Source: Opitutaceae bacterium
Lineage (GTDB): Bacteria > Verrucomicrobiota > Verrucomicrobiia > Opitutales > Opitutaceae
Direction: 5' to 3'
Assembly (NCBI GenBank): GCA_015075305.1
Contig: JABTUS010000001.1
Location: 620,001 to 684,000, forward strand
Length of the DNA: 64,000 nt
The notes under the pieces were generated by a model, which was not told the DNA's origin, ran no database searches, and saw only the letters and a program-made list of their open reading frames with translations. This document shows positions 16,790-25,882 of this stretch, piece by piece; position 1 is the first letter of the stretch; the number at the start of each line of letters is the position of its first letter. The translations under genes were made by a program, and so were the position numbers.

Positions 16790-18796
16790 ATGAGCAGTCC
16801 ATCCACCATCGCATCCACGACAGCACGCGATTCCAAGGCACCCAGCCCGGCGCCGCCCGCCCCGCCGAACCCATCGAAACGAGGGCGATGGGCCGCTGGT
16901 GTCGCGCTCGTCCTTGGACTGGCCTATCTGGTCGGCCCGCTGTTCAAGGTCGAAACACCCAGGGGCTTCGACTTTGACGGATTCGGTCGTCTGCCGATTC
17001 TCGTGAACGGTCGCCTGAAGCCCATGGACACCGTCGCACGGACTTCCCTGCTGATGCTCCAGGACCGCCAGCGCGTCAGCTCGCCGACAACCGGCAATCT
17101 TGTCGAATCACCCACCGAGTGGCTGCTCGACGTGCTTTTCCGCCCCGAGATCGCGGACACCTATCCGGTGTTTGCCATCGACAACCCCGATCTGCTGTCG
17201 CTGCTCGGATTCACCGAGGAGTCGCTGAAGATCAACTACACGAAAACGTCCCAGCGCGTGCTCGCGGCGGTCGGCTTCATGCCGGGAACGTATCGACGTT
17301 TCTCCTACAGGCAGCTCGATCCCAAACTCGCCGAGATCGACAAGCAGTCGCAGCTCGCGCAGCCAACGGAGGAGGCGCTGCGCACGCCGTTTCAGAAGGC
17401 CGTCATCGAGCTCCGCGACCGGCTCGTGCTGTACAACCGCCTCAAGCATTCGCTCATCCCGCCGGGCAGCACCAATCCGCTGGCCGAGTTCGACGCCTTC
17501 ATCAAGGGCATTCCCGCTGGGACGGCCGCGATCCGCGCCCGACAGCAGGGCCAGCCCCATGACGAGGCTGCAGCCAAGGCTACACTCGAATCCGCGCAGC
17601 GCTACGAGTTCATGGGTCGCATGGGATACCTCCTGGCCATTCCACCCCTGGACGGTTCCACTGATCCGAATGGCTGGAAGACTGCGGGCAACGCCCTGCT
17701 TGAATCCTTTCAAACCGGCGACCTGAATCCGACCGTTCTCGCCTACGCCGGCATGGCGACGGCCTGGCGGGCGCGTCAGGTCGAGCAGTTCAACACCATC
17801 GTGAAGCTGTTCCGGGACATCCTGGTGAAGCGGTTTCCCGACCGCCTCTCGAAAACCAACGCCGAGGTTCGCTTCAACGCCGCGGAGCCGTTTCTCCGCT
17901 CCTTGACGCTCTATGTCGTTGTGTTCTTTCTCGGCATCTTTTCGTGGATGCGCGCACCGGAGATGCTCGGGCGCTCCGCCAGCGCCCTGCTGATCCTCGC
18001 GTGGATCGCCACAACAGTCGGAATCGGAACCCGCATGTGGCTGGAGGGTCGCCCCCCGGTGACCAACCTCTATTCTTCAGCCCTCTTTGTCGGCTGGGCG
18101 GCGGTCGGCCTGTGCGTGCTGCTCGAGCGACTGTACCGCAATGGCATCGGCCTGGTCGCCGGCGGGATGATCGGATTCGCCACGCTGCTGATCGCGCACC
18201 ACCTTTCACTCTCGGGCGACACGCTTGAGATGATGCGCGCCGTGCTGGACTCGAATTTCTGGCTGGCGACCCATGTGGTCACCATCACCGTCGGATACTC
18301 CGCGACCTATCTGGCCGGGTTCCTCGCCTTCATCTACGTCATCCGCGGTGTGTTCACGAGCGGGCTCGACGCGCGCACCGCCGCCTCCATCAAGAGCATG
18401 GTGTACGGCATCATCTGCTTCGCGGCGCTTTTCAGCCTGGTCGGCACGATCCTCGGCGGGATCTGGGCTGACCAATCCTGGGGCCGCTTCTGGGGCTGGG
18501 ATCCCAAGGAGAACGGCGCGCTCATCATCGTCATCTGGAACGCCCTGATCCTGCACGCCCGCTGGGGCGGATGGATCCGGACGCGCGGACTCATGGCTCT
18601 CGCCATCTTTGGAAACATTGTCACAAGCTGGAGCTGGTTCGGCACCAACATGCTGGGTGTGGGACTGCACAGCTACGGATTCATGGAGGCCGCGTTCTAC
18701 TGGCTGCTCGCCTTCTGCATCGGACAGGTCGCACTGATCGCCATCGCGAACATCCCCCTCAGGCACTGGCGCAGCGGCAGGCACCTGAACTCCTGA
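16790..18796 (+). CDS. ccsA: Cytochrome c biogenesis protein CcsA/ResC
   Basis: A 668-residue protein, about twice the length of a minimal CcsA. The N-terminal half has one helix (AAGVALVLGLAYLVGPLF, about 25-42) and a soluble periplasmic region of about 320 residues. The C-terminal half from about residue 365 is a multi-helix membrane domain. It contains the tryptophan-rich heme-handling WWD motif WGRFWGWDPKENGALI (about residue 565) and histidines in HHLSLSGDT, ATHVVTITVGY and LHSYGFMEA. It conveys heme to ResB for thioether attachment. The enlarged N-terminal domain is seen in Bacteroidetes/Verrucomicrobia-type CcsA proteins. Confidence 0.92.
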   Translation: MSSPSTIASTTARDSKAPSPAPPAPPNPSKRGRWAAGVALVLGLAYLVGPLFKVETPRGFDFDGFGRLPILVNGRLKPMDTVARTSLLMLQDRQRVSSPTTGNLVESPTEWLLDVLFRPEIADTYPVFAIDNPDLLSLLGFTEESLKINYTKTSQRVLAAVGFMPGTYRRFSYRQLDPKLAEIDKQSQLAQPTEEALRTPFQKAVIELRDRLVLYNRLKHSLIPPGSTNPLAEFDAFIKGIPAGTAAIRARQQGQPHDEAAAKATLESAQRYEFMGRMGYLLAIPPLDGSTDPNGWKTAGNALLESFQTGDLNPTVLAYAGMATAWRARQVEQFNTIVKLFRDILVKRFPDRLSKTNAEVRFNAAEPFLRSLTLYVVVFFLGIFSWMRAPEMLGRSASALLILAWIATTVGIGTRMWLEGRPPVTNLYSSALFVGWAAVGLCVLLERLYRNGIGLVAGGMIGFATLLIAHHLSLSGDTLEMMRAVLDSNFWLATHVVTITVGYSATYLAGFLAFIYVIRGVFTSGLDARTAASIKSMVYGIICFAALFSLVGTILGGIWADQSWGRFWGWDPKENGALIIVIWNALILHARWGGWIRTRGLMALAIFGNIVTSWSWFGTNMLGVGLHSYGFMEAAFYWLLAFCIGQVALIAIANIPLRHWRSGRHLNS

Positions 18797-18835
18797 AGAA
18801 CGAGGTGCCCGCCGGCCGGTTCGATCGACCTCAAC

Positions 18836-18922
18836 TGGAGGGGCATGCATTGTCATCCAATCCGGTCACGACGAAGCGTGCCCCTGCTTTTATTTCGTTG
18901 GAAGGGCATGCTTTGTCATGCC
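18836..18922. repeat. Dispersed palindromic repeat cluster upstream of vapBC
   Basis: Three related units: 18836-18856 (GGAGGGGCATGC then TTGTCAT), its inverted relative 18864-18886 (GGTCACGAC then AAGCGTGCCCCTG), and 18899-18920 (GGAAGGGCATGC then TTTGTCATG). The first two pair into a long imperfect hairpin. The same family recurs at 19643-19730 and 63158-63280. The architecture resembles REP/BIME elements. The segment 18923-19037 before vapB holds no other clear feature. Confidence 0.65.
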
Positions 18923-19037
18923 CAGGGGACGCACGCTGCAAAACGGTGCCTGGAATTATGCCTCACACCGAGGCTTGCCCATCGCGGCCAGCCTGGGCAG
19001 GCTTGACGATGCAGATCAATCATGCACATTCATCTGC

Positions 19038-19238
19038 ATGCGGACGACGCTCAATCTGGATGACTCCCTCATGGAGGAGGCCGGCAGGTACGCAGGCCTG
19101 AAGGAGAAGACCGCGCTCCTGCACGAAGGCCTGCGGGCGCTCATCCAGCGGGAGGCGGCGGCACGATTGTCGGCTCTCGGAGGCAAGGACACCAGTGCCA
19201 GGGCGGCTCCGCGCCGGAAGCCCGCCGGACGCACGTGA
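19038..19238 (+). CDS. vapB: Type II antitoxin, VapB-like
   Basis: A 66-residue protein from the ATG at 19038 (MRTTLNLDDSLMEEAGRYAG). The beta strand RTTLNLDDSLM followed by two helices is the ribbon-helix-helix/MetJ-Arc fold of VapB-type antitoxins. LKEKTALLHEGLRALIQREAAARL matches the antitoxin family that ends in a toxin-binding tail, and the C-terminus is basic and probably unstructured. It overlaps the vapC start as GTGA. The antitoxin should neutralise VapC and repress its own promoter as a complex. Confidence 0.85.
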   Translation: MRTTLNLDDSLMEEAGRYAGLKEKTALLHEGLRALIQREAAARLSALGGKDTSARAAPRRKPAGRT

Positions 19239-19630
19239 GGGCGTTGGTGGACACTTCGGTCTGGATCGATCATTTCCACAGGGCCGATGTCAATCTTCAG
19301 GTGTGTTTGCGGGCGGGAGCGGTCTGGACCCACACCGTGGTCATCGGTGAGCTGGCGGCCGGGCGCCTCAAGCAACGCGCCGAGGTGCTGAATCACCTGC
19401 GCAAGCTTCCACAAGCCGCAGAAATCAGCCTGGCCGAAGGGCTGCATCTCCTCGAGGAGCATGCTCTCATGGGCCGTGGTTTGTCCTGGTCGGATGTGCA
19501 GTTGCTGGCCGCGGCGCGCATTGACGGGCTGAAACTCTGGACACGGGACAAAGCGCTGGCCCGGGCAGCTCGGGACCTTGGGCTGGCGCTTGCCGTCGCC
19601 GGGCCGCGACCGCACCTTCCAGCGCAATGA
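19235..19630 (+). CDS. vapC: PIN-domain ribonuclease toxin VapC
   Basis: A 131-residue PIN-domain protein from the GTG at 19235. The acidic active-site residues are visible: Asp in ALVDTSVWIDHF, Glu in HTVVIGELAAGR, Asp in GRGLSWSDVQLLAAA and Asp in LWTRDKALARAA. VapC toxins are magnesium-dependent endonucleases, often cutting tRNA or rRNA. The pair lies between two clusters of a dispersed palindromic repeat, which suggests it sits in a hypervariable, acquisition-prone spot. Confidence 0.88.
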   Translation: MRALVDTSVWIDHFHRADVNLQVCLRAGAVWTHTVVIGELAAGRLKQRAEVLNHLRKLPQAAEISLAEGLHLLEEHALMGRGLSWSDVQLLAAARIDGLKLWTRDKALARAARDLGLALAVAGPRPHLPAQ

Positions 19631-19642
19631 CCGGGCGAAGCC

Positions 19643-19730
19643 AGGGCATGACGGAGCATGCCCCTCCAGTGGGACTCAAACATTTCCAATCGAGCGCGCG
19701 CCGCCAGGTCACGACGGAGCGTTCCCCTCG
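19643..19730. repeat. Dispersed palindromic repeat cluster downstream of vapBC
   Basis: Two units in the same orientation: 19643-19668 (GGGCATGACGGAGCATGCCC and CTCCA) and 19707-19729 (GGTCACGACGGAGCGTTCCC and CTC). Both match the units at 18864-18886 and 63158-63182. The second contains the last eight codons and the stop of the minus-strand addA-like gene. Confidence 0.65.
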
Positions 19731-22700
19731 ACAAATTCCCTGATTCGGGTGAACACCAGCGCCGCCGTGACCGCGCTGAGCTCCAGTCCCGTCAGCCTCG
19801 CCGCGGCCTTCCGGTAGATTTCAATCTGCCCCGCATACCGACGCGCGGCCTCCAGCGCTTCATCACGGCTTGAAACGCGGTCGGTCTTGAAATCCCAAAC
19901 TCTCACCCGCAACGGCGCGCCTTGTTCGTCGCGCTCAATCACCACGCGGTCAAACACCCCGGTCACCCACACGCCGTCCAGAATCACCTCGAACGCCCGC
20001 TCGCGCCAGAGGTCCGCGCGAGCAGCGCCGGGCGGCCGGCGAAAGACTTTGCCCAGTTCACCGGCCTCCATGCAGGCAATCATTTCCGCGCAGGCCATTG
20101 TTCCGATTTCTCCGGGAGGCGTCTTCGCCATGACCCTTTCCCTCCAGGCATCGCCGCTCCACTCCACTACCGCGAACAAGGCATGCACCGCGGTGCCAAA
20201 TTCCGCGGCAACCCGCGGCTCCAGATCGAAGAGCGCCGGCACGGCCACAAGCGCGCGCTCCGTTCCCGAGGGCGTGAGCGTGGCAAGGCGCGTGCGACGC
20301 AGTGCAGGCCGGCCATCGGCATCCGCCGGCAGCCAGGATTCAATGACACCGGGTCGCGCCTGCACCGGCTCCACCCGCTGGATGGACTCATACCAAAGCG
20401 GGTTTCCGTCCACATGGCTTTCCCCAACGGCTTCGCGAAGCAGCCTGGGAAACGACAGCGCCTTGGAGTTTCCAACGGGTTCAACAATGACGTACATCGC
20501 GCGTTTCGCCCGCGTCATGGCGACATAGAGGACGCAGAGCGATTCATACGCCGCATCCTCCTCCGCCGAGTCCTTGTACGCGCCAAGCACAGCGTCGTGC
20601 TCGACAAACGCATTGGGTGGAAGGTCAAGCACCCACTCCACCGATCGATCGGCCGCCTTCCTGACTGCCAGGCCGCGGCGCCGCTGCCCGAGGCCGCCGC
20701 CCTCAAGGTCGGGAAGGACAACCAGATCGAATCCGAGCCCCTTCGCCTTGTGAACCGTCATCACCCTGACAACCACAGGCGAATCACCATCGCGCTTCAC
20801 ATGCCTCTCCGCAAATTCCAGGAACTCCGCAAAATCGCGACTCCCCGTCTCATCAAATGCATGCGCGGCCTCAAACCAGTCCCGCGCACGACTCCGGCTG
20901 AACTCATCCGCAGGATCGAGCCGCCCCTCCAGATCGCCAATCCAGAATTCAAGCCCTCCGGCAAAGCCGGCCTCGTGCACCGCCGCAATCAGCGCGAGCG
21001 TCAGCTCCTCCTGCGTGCGAATCCCGCGGGCCGCCATCACCGCCGCCAATGGCGTCATCTGAACATGCTCCCATGCCAGCGAGTCTCCCGGGAACGCGGC
21101 CGCGCGCACGAGCGCAAGCAGCGCCGCTCCCAACGGATTGTCGGTGCACACGGGAATGTCGCTCTCGGCCACGGCCCGCAGGCCGCCCTGCGTGCGGAGG
21201 TAGTTGGCCAGTTCAGCCGCCGTGTCGTTCTTCTGCACCAGCAGCGCCACCGTCAATCCCCGGGCGAGCGGATCGATTTCCCGAAGCAGGCGCAGCGTCT
21301 CCGAAAACCGCGCATCCTTGTCCGCCGCACAAAGCACCTCCACATGGCCGCCCCTGCCCGGATGCGCGGACGTGTGTTCGCGCCATTCCCTGCTCCACGC
21401 CGCCGCTGTTCCCGCGGGCACGACTGTCGCCAGCGCCTGCCTGTCGCCAAAGACGCGGTTAACCAGGCGGATCACCTCGGGACCCGAGCGCCAGGATTGG
21501 TTGAGCTGCAGCTCCTCGATCGCGCCCGTCTTCGCGGCGTTGTAGTGATTGAATATCTCGCGGAACAGGCGGGGATCCCCCTCGCGCCAGGAGTAGATCG
21601 CCTGTTTCACGTCACCGACATAGAAGAACGAGCGCCGCCCCTCCGGATCCTGCACCGCCTCGTCGATCAGATTCCTGAGGATGCTCCACTGCCCGAAACT
21701 CGTGTCCTGAAACTCGTCAAGCAGCCAGTGGTCGTACTCCGCATCGAGGCGCCAGTCGATCGCCAGGCGCAGCTCCTCCCGCGACTCGCCGGGACCTGAC
21801 AAATGCAGCGTCGGGCCGCCCGCGCCTGGCAGGAGCAGACGCTGGACATCGGCAAAGGTCAGCCTTCCGCCCCGGCGCACGCTGTCGTGATAGACCTGCT
21901 CGTATCCGCGCAGCACCGCATGGAGTCCGCGGGTCATCTCAATGCGCCGCTCGATCTCCTCGCGGCCGATCGACAGGATGATGTCACGCAGGACCCTGCC
22001 CGCGTCCGGCGAAAGCGAAACTTTCCTTCGTTCAACCGTGAGACTTGCGCGTCCGGACGACAGGTCCCCCCAGACCTTGAAGGCATTGTCCACGATGTAC
22101 GAGAGCGGCTTGCTCATCGGCGCACCCGCGCGCCATGTTTTCCACTCGGAGAAGAAATCCACGAACCGCTGCCGCTGCTCCACCGACATGCCATCCCACG
22201 GGAGCGCGGCTCGCAGTTCATCCCAGGCGTCTTCGCGCACCAGGGGTTGCGCACTCAGCCAGGCGCAACCGTCGGGCCAGATCCTCCCGGGCCGCCCCCA
22301 GGCTTCGGGATCCGGAGCCGCCAGGTAGGTCTCCGCATGCTCGTCGAGAAAGCTGTCGAGTCGGCGGCTCAGCTGCTTTTCCTCCGCTCCAAAGGTCGCC
22401 CGTTTGAAGGCCTCAATGAAGACCGACTGACGCTTGTCGCTTTCGTCCGATGCCGCGAAGAGCGATCGCAGCACGCGGCGCCGGGCCCGCATGGCCGCGT
22501 GCTCCTGCAGAATGTCGAACTCCCCGCTCAGTCCGAGTTCGAGCGGAAAGCTGCGCACAATCCGCGCAAAGAACCCGTCGAGCGTGCCAAGCCTCAGCAC
22601 CGGCATCGCATCCACGACTGTGCGCAGCATCGCGAGGAAGTCCGCGCATGAGTGTCCCTCCCAGCCAATGGCGCGCGCCAGGCGCCGCGCCTCGTCCTCG

Positions 22701-22894
22701 CCGGCCGCCGCCCTGGCCAGCTTGTTCAGGATCTCATCGAAGAACTCGCCCGCCGCCTTCCGCGTGAATGTCAGCGCGACGATCCGCTCCGGAGAGACGC
22801 CGCGCGCCAGCAGCGCAACGTACCGGTTGGTCAGTGCATGGGTCTTGCCCGAACCCGCCGAGGCGAGGATCATCGTGTGGCGCAGCGGAGTCAT
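19709..22894 (-). CDS. addA: UvrD/RecB-type helicase-nuclease, AddA-like
   Basis: A 1061-residue superfamily 1 helicase. Walker A is ILASAGSGKTHAL (residues 9-21), motif II is LLDEFQDTSFGQW (about 395), GDVKQAIYSWREGDP is present (about 430), and VRVMTVHKAKGLGFDLVVLPDL is motif V-like. The C-terminal PD-(D/E)XK nuclease motif is VRVWDFKTDR (about 997). AddAB processes double-strand breaks for RecA-dependent repair. It starts inside the addB stop (ATGA overlap), which supports a two-subunit complex. The final residues VEGNAPS and the TGA lie inside a copy of the dispersed repeat, so the natural C-terminus may have been replaced or extended. Confidence 0.87.
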   Translation of the reverse strand: MTPLRHTMILASAGSGKTHALTNRYVALLARGVSPERIVALTFTRKAAGEFFDEILNKLARAAAGEDEARRLARAIGWEGHSCADFLAMLRTVVDAMPVLRLGTLDGFFARIVRSFPLELGLSGEFDILQEHAAMRARRRVLRSLFAASDESDKRQSVFIEAFKRATFGAEEKQLSRRLDSFLDEHAETYLAAPDPEAWGRPGRIWPDGCAWLSAQPLVREDAWDELRAALPWDGMSVEQRQRFVDFFSEWKTWRAGAPMSKPLSYIVDNAFKVWGDLSSGRASLTVERRKVSLSPDAGRVLRDIILSIGREEIERRIEMTRGLHAVLRGYEQVYHDSVRRGGRLTFADVQRLLLPGAGGPTLHLSGPGESREELRLAIDWRLDAEYDHWLLDEFQDTSFGQWSILRNLIDEAVQDPEGRRSFFYVGDVKQAIYSWREGDPRLFREIFNHYNAAKTGAIEELQLNQSWRSGPEVIRLVNRVFGDRQALATVVPAGTAAAWSREWREHTSAHPGRGGHVEVLCAADKDARFSETLRLLREIDPLARGLTVALLVQKNDTAAELANYLRTQGGLRAVAESDIPVCTDNPLGAALLALVRAAAFPGDSLAWEHVQMTPLAAVMAARGIRTQEELTLALIAAVHEAGFAGGLEFWIGDLEGRLDPADEFSRSRARDWFEAAHAFDETGSRDFAEFLEFAERHVKRDGDSPVVVRVMTVHKAKGLGFDLVVLPDLEGGGLGQRRRGLAVRKAADRSVEWVLDLPPNAFVEHDAVLGAYKDSAEEDAAYESLCVLYVAMTRAKRAMYVIVEPVGNSKALSFPRLLREAVGESHVDGNPLWYESIQRVEPVQARPGVIESWLPADADGRPALRRTRLATLTPSGTERALVAVPALFDLEPRVAAEFGTAVHALFAVVEWSGDAWRERVMAKTPPGEIGTMACAEMIACMEAGELGKVFRRPPGAARADLWRERAFEVILDGVWVTGVFDRVVIERDEQGAPLRVRVWDFKTDRVSSRDEALEAARRYAGQIEIYRKAAARLTGLELSAVTAALVFTRIREFVEGNAPS

Positions 22895-25815
22895 GAACCG
22901 CCTCCCTTCGGAGCGTCCGTTCCCTTGAGTTTCCCGGCAACTTCAGGATCGATGCTCTCAACCGCCCCACGGTGAAACAGTTCGGCCCAGTCGTCATCCT
23001 CCGGTCGCGGAATCTCCACCGGCGGCCAGAACCTGCCTGCGGCGATCGCCGCCGAAACTCCCTCAAGGCAGGCGTTCGCCGATCGCTGAAGACCGGCATC
23101 AAGATCCTCCCACAGCGCCACCTTCGAGTCGGCGATCGCCTTCGGAAGATTGAAATAGCCGCATTCGACTCCGCTTCCGAACTCCTTCTCAAGCACGAGG
23201 CGGTAAACGGGCAGTTGAAGGTCAGTCCACACATGCTCCTTCCCTCCGACCAGCACACGCTGCCAGGCGTCCCGCGCATCATCACCCCTCCGGCTGGTCC
23301 TGAGATGCGCAACCTGCGGCGGCACCGCCCTGTCCGATGTCTTGTAGTCGACGACGCGAACCCGCCCGGGAGTCTTTTCATTGAGGTCGACCCGGTCGAT
23401 GACGCCGCGAATCCGGATGCCCCGGACATCGATGTCAAACTTCCATTCAACGCGCTCGGTGCGCCAGCCGAGGTCGCGTTCGTCCGCCTCGATCGCCGCC
23501 GCCTTGAGGATGCGCTGGCGGGCCGACTGGAACTGCGCAAGAAGCGGCAGGGTCCGCAGATCACCGTAGCGCCGGCTGGCCTCCCGCTCAAAATGGTCCA
23601 GGAGAAAGCCGGGCAGATCCTTCCTGGGATCAAGCCTCCGCGCCTCAGGATCGGCCAGATGTTGAAGGGTCGCGTGAATCAGATTGCCGAAATCGCGCGC
23701 GTCCAGCTCCGCCTTGTCCAGCTCCACTCTCCTCAGCCCAAGTGCATGCCTGAGATGGAATCGAAACGGACACGCCAGCCAGTCGCGTAGTGCGGTGACG
23801 GATACGCGTTCAGGCGGGGCGGCGGGTTTCGGCCGGAGCCGCCACGCCCGCGTCCAGGGAACCGAAGCCTGCCCCGCCTCGACATTGCGGAAGAGCCAGC
23901 CCACCCGGTCCGGGAGCTCCCCATCCCTGCATTGCAGGAGCAGGCGCGAGGGTTTCAGCGGATCACCCGTCGCCGCGGTCTTGCCGACGAGCAGATCAAG
24001 CCTCCCCGCACCGCCCGCGCGGCTCGCCGCGACCGACTGCAGCATGTACGCGTCGCGCGCAAAGCGCATGGCGTTGTTCGTCAGTCCAATCCTCCGCCTC
24101 GCGGCCTCGGGCAGAAACGCGTCGCCCACCACGGACTCCGGCACGCATCCGTCATTCATGCCGGCGATCACAAGATGGGGCGCATCCTCCCAGAGAAGCT
24201 CGAGCCAGCCGCTGAGTTCCAGCGCGTCGGCATTCCGCTCCGGGAACCGCACGCGTTCACCGTGCAGAGAGAGGCAGAGCTCCCAGGCCTCATTCAAGCC
24301 GATGCGTCCCGACGGCATCGACTCCAGCGCCGCGGCCGCCTCCCGCAGCGTTTCCGTCCAGGCTTCAATCGACTCAAACAGCAGCGATCCCGCCTCGATC
24401 CGGCGGCCGGCGAAAATCTGCTGCAGAGCGGTCACGGCATTCCCGGGAAATGAACCGGCGACAAGGACGCTCCGGAGTCCGGCAAGCCGCGCCAGCGCGT
24501 CTCGAGCGGTGGAGAATCGTCCGGCGGCGTCCGCTTCCCCCTCGCCGGGGGAGGCATGACGAATCGCCTCCGACAGCGTGGGCGGCAGGTGCGCCTCGCC
24601 GATCGCGTCGGTCTCGCTGAGCAGACGCGCGGCGGATCCGCGGGGACCCGCCGCGGTGCGAAGCCACTCCAGCACATCCGGGCATCGAACCAGGCCCCTG
24701 ACCGCATCCCACGAATCCGAGCGTGCGAAATCCGCCAGCACGGACAGCAGGGCATGAAAGCCCTCGTTGCGCCAGGGATGTCCGGAAGGATTGTACGCAA
24801 CGAATCCCGCGCGCTTGAGCGACTGCTCGAGCGCGGGCAGCACACTTGTATCCGCAACGCCAATACCGAGGAGCTCCCTCGCATCCGGCGCGCGGCCGGC
24901 CAGCCCCGCCACCTGCTCCGCCTGCTCCCTGGGGTCGGCGCACAGATGAACCCGCTCCTTGAAATCCGGCCAGTCGAGCCGTCGGCGGCACCAGGCCTCC
25001 GGCAGCGGCCGCCCCCAGGCATCGAAGAGCGCGTCCACCGGTTCGTCCAGGGGCCCGTGAATCAGCACCGACACCGGAATCCGTTCCGCATGACGGGCCA
25101 GCACGCTCGCCGCCAGAGGAATCGGATCGGGCGTGGCGATCACTGCAATCCTCTCAATTCCCTCCGGCAACCCGGAGACCTTCGACTGTTCGAGTGTGGC
25201 GAGGATGGGGTCCTCCAGCCCGCTCCGTCGAAGAATCCGTTCGACCTCACGCGTGAGCCCGGCGAGTTGCGTCCACCGCTCATCCTCGGAAAATGCGGCG
25301 CCTCCCGCGCGCATGGCGGGTGACACCGAGGCAATCGTGAGCCCGCCCTCGAGCAGGAGGCGCTGCAGCTTCATCAACTGCGCACCGAGTTCGCGCGCCC
25401 AGGTGAAGGAGCGGGATGCCGGGTCGACCGGGAAAACCGCGCGCACATCCTCCAACTTCACCTTTCGCAGCGCTTCGATCCACGCCAGCAGATGCTGCGC
25501 GCGGGATGCCACGCGCTCCCGCCCCTCACCGGTCGACAGGAAGAACTCCGGCAGGACAACCTTGGGAGGAAACGCGGCCTGTCCGGCCTCCGCCGCCAGC
25601 ATGGCCAGCGCTTCGCGCAGCCGCCGTCCGGACTGCCTCGTGGGGACCACCACAAGCCAGTCGCCCAGGTCGAGCGGGCCCCGCCCTGTCCAGTCGCGTG
25701 CAAACCATTCCGCGGCGGATCGAGGCAGCGGCCGCTCCCAGGGCAGGACATGACGCCGCACCCCGGATTCCCCGCCGCCAGGATCGGCCCGCCGCATTTC
25801 AGGAGACTTCGCCAC
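22891..25815 (-). CDS. addB: PD-(D/E)XK nuclease-family protein, AddB-like
   Basis: A 974-residue protein. The N-terminal two thirds have the degenerate helicase fold of AddB/RecC-type subunits (GDWLVVVPTRQSGRRLREAL, and HLVIAGMNDGCVPES at about 550). There is no functional Walker A, which differs from Bacillus AddB. The C-terminal quarter carries LRDWLACPFRFHLRHALGL, typical of the RecB-like nuclease fold, and the catalytic RVRVVDYKTSDR (about 820). The four-cysteine iron-sulfur cluster of some AddB proteins is not obvious. It is coupled to addA by ATGA overlap and presumably forms the second nuclease of the end-resection complex. Confidence 0.83.
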   Translation of the reverse strand: MAKSPEMRRADPGGGESGVRRHVLPWERPLPRSAAEWFARDWTGRGPLDLGDWLVVVPTRQSGRRLREALAMLAAEAGQAAFPPKVVLPEFFLSTGEGRERVASRAQHLLAWIEALRKVKLEDVRAVFPVDPASRSFTWARELGAQLMKLQRLLLEGGLTIASVSPAMRAGGAAFSEDERWTQLAGLTREVERILRRSGLEDPILATLEQSKVSGLPEGIERIAVIATPDPIPLAASVLARHAERIPVSVLIHGPLDEPVDALFDAWGRPLPEAWCRRRLDWPDFKERVHLCADPREQAEQVAGLAGRAPDARELLGIGVADTSVLPALEQSLKRAGFVAYNPSGHPWRNEGFHALLSVLADFARSDSWDAVRGLVRCPDVLEWLRTAAGPRGSAARLLSETDAIGEAHLPPTLSEAIRHASPGEGEADAAGRFSTARDALARLAGLRSVLVAGSFPGNAVTALQQIFAGRRIEAGSLLFESIEAWTETLREAAAALESMPSGRIGLNEAWELCLSLHGERVRFPERNADALELSGWLELLWEDAPHLVIAGMNDGCVPESVVGDAFLPEAARRRIGLTNNAMRFARDAYMLQSVAASRAGGAGRLDLLVGKTAATGDPLKPSRLLLQCRDGELPDRVGWLFRNVEAGQASVPWTRAWRLRPKPAAPPERVSVTALRDWLACPFRFHLRHALGLRRVELDKAELDARDFGNLIHATLQHLADPEARRLDPRKDLPGFLLDHFEREASRRYGDLRTLPLLAQFQSARQRILKAAAIEADERDLGWRTERVEWKFDIDVRGIRIRGVIDRVDLNEKTPGRVRVVDYKTSDRAVPPQVAHLRTSRRGDDARDAWQRVLVGGKEHVWTDLQLPVYRLVLEKEFGSGVECGYFNLPKAIADSKVALWEDLDAGLQRSANACLEGVSAAIAAGRFWPPVEIPRPEDDDWAELFHRGAVESIDPEVAGKLKGTDAPKGGGS

Positions 25816-25882
25816 GGCCTCCTACGCTTTCGACGCGCTGCCAGGATGCCAGCGAAATTCGTGCCAGCGCCTCATTCCACCT

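Noticed and set aside
19922-21799. A 625-codon plus-strand open frame
   Set aside because: Antisense to the addA-like helicase; low-complexity His/Arg-rich translation with no domain pattern.
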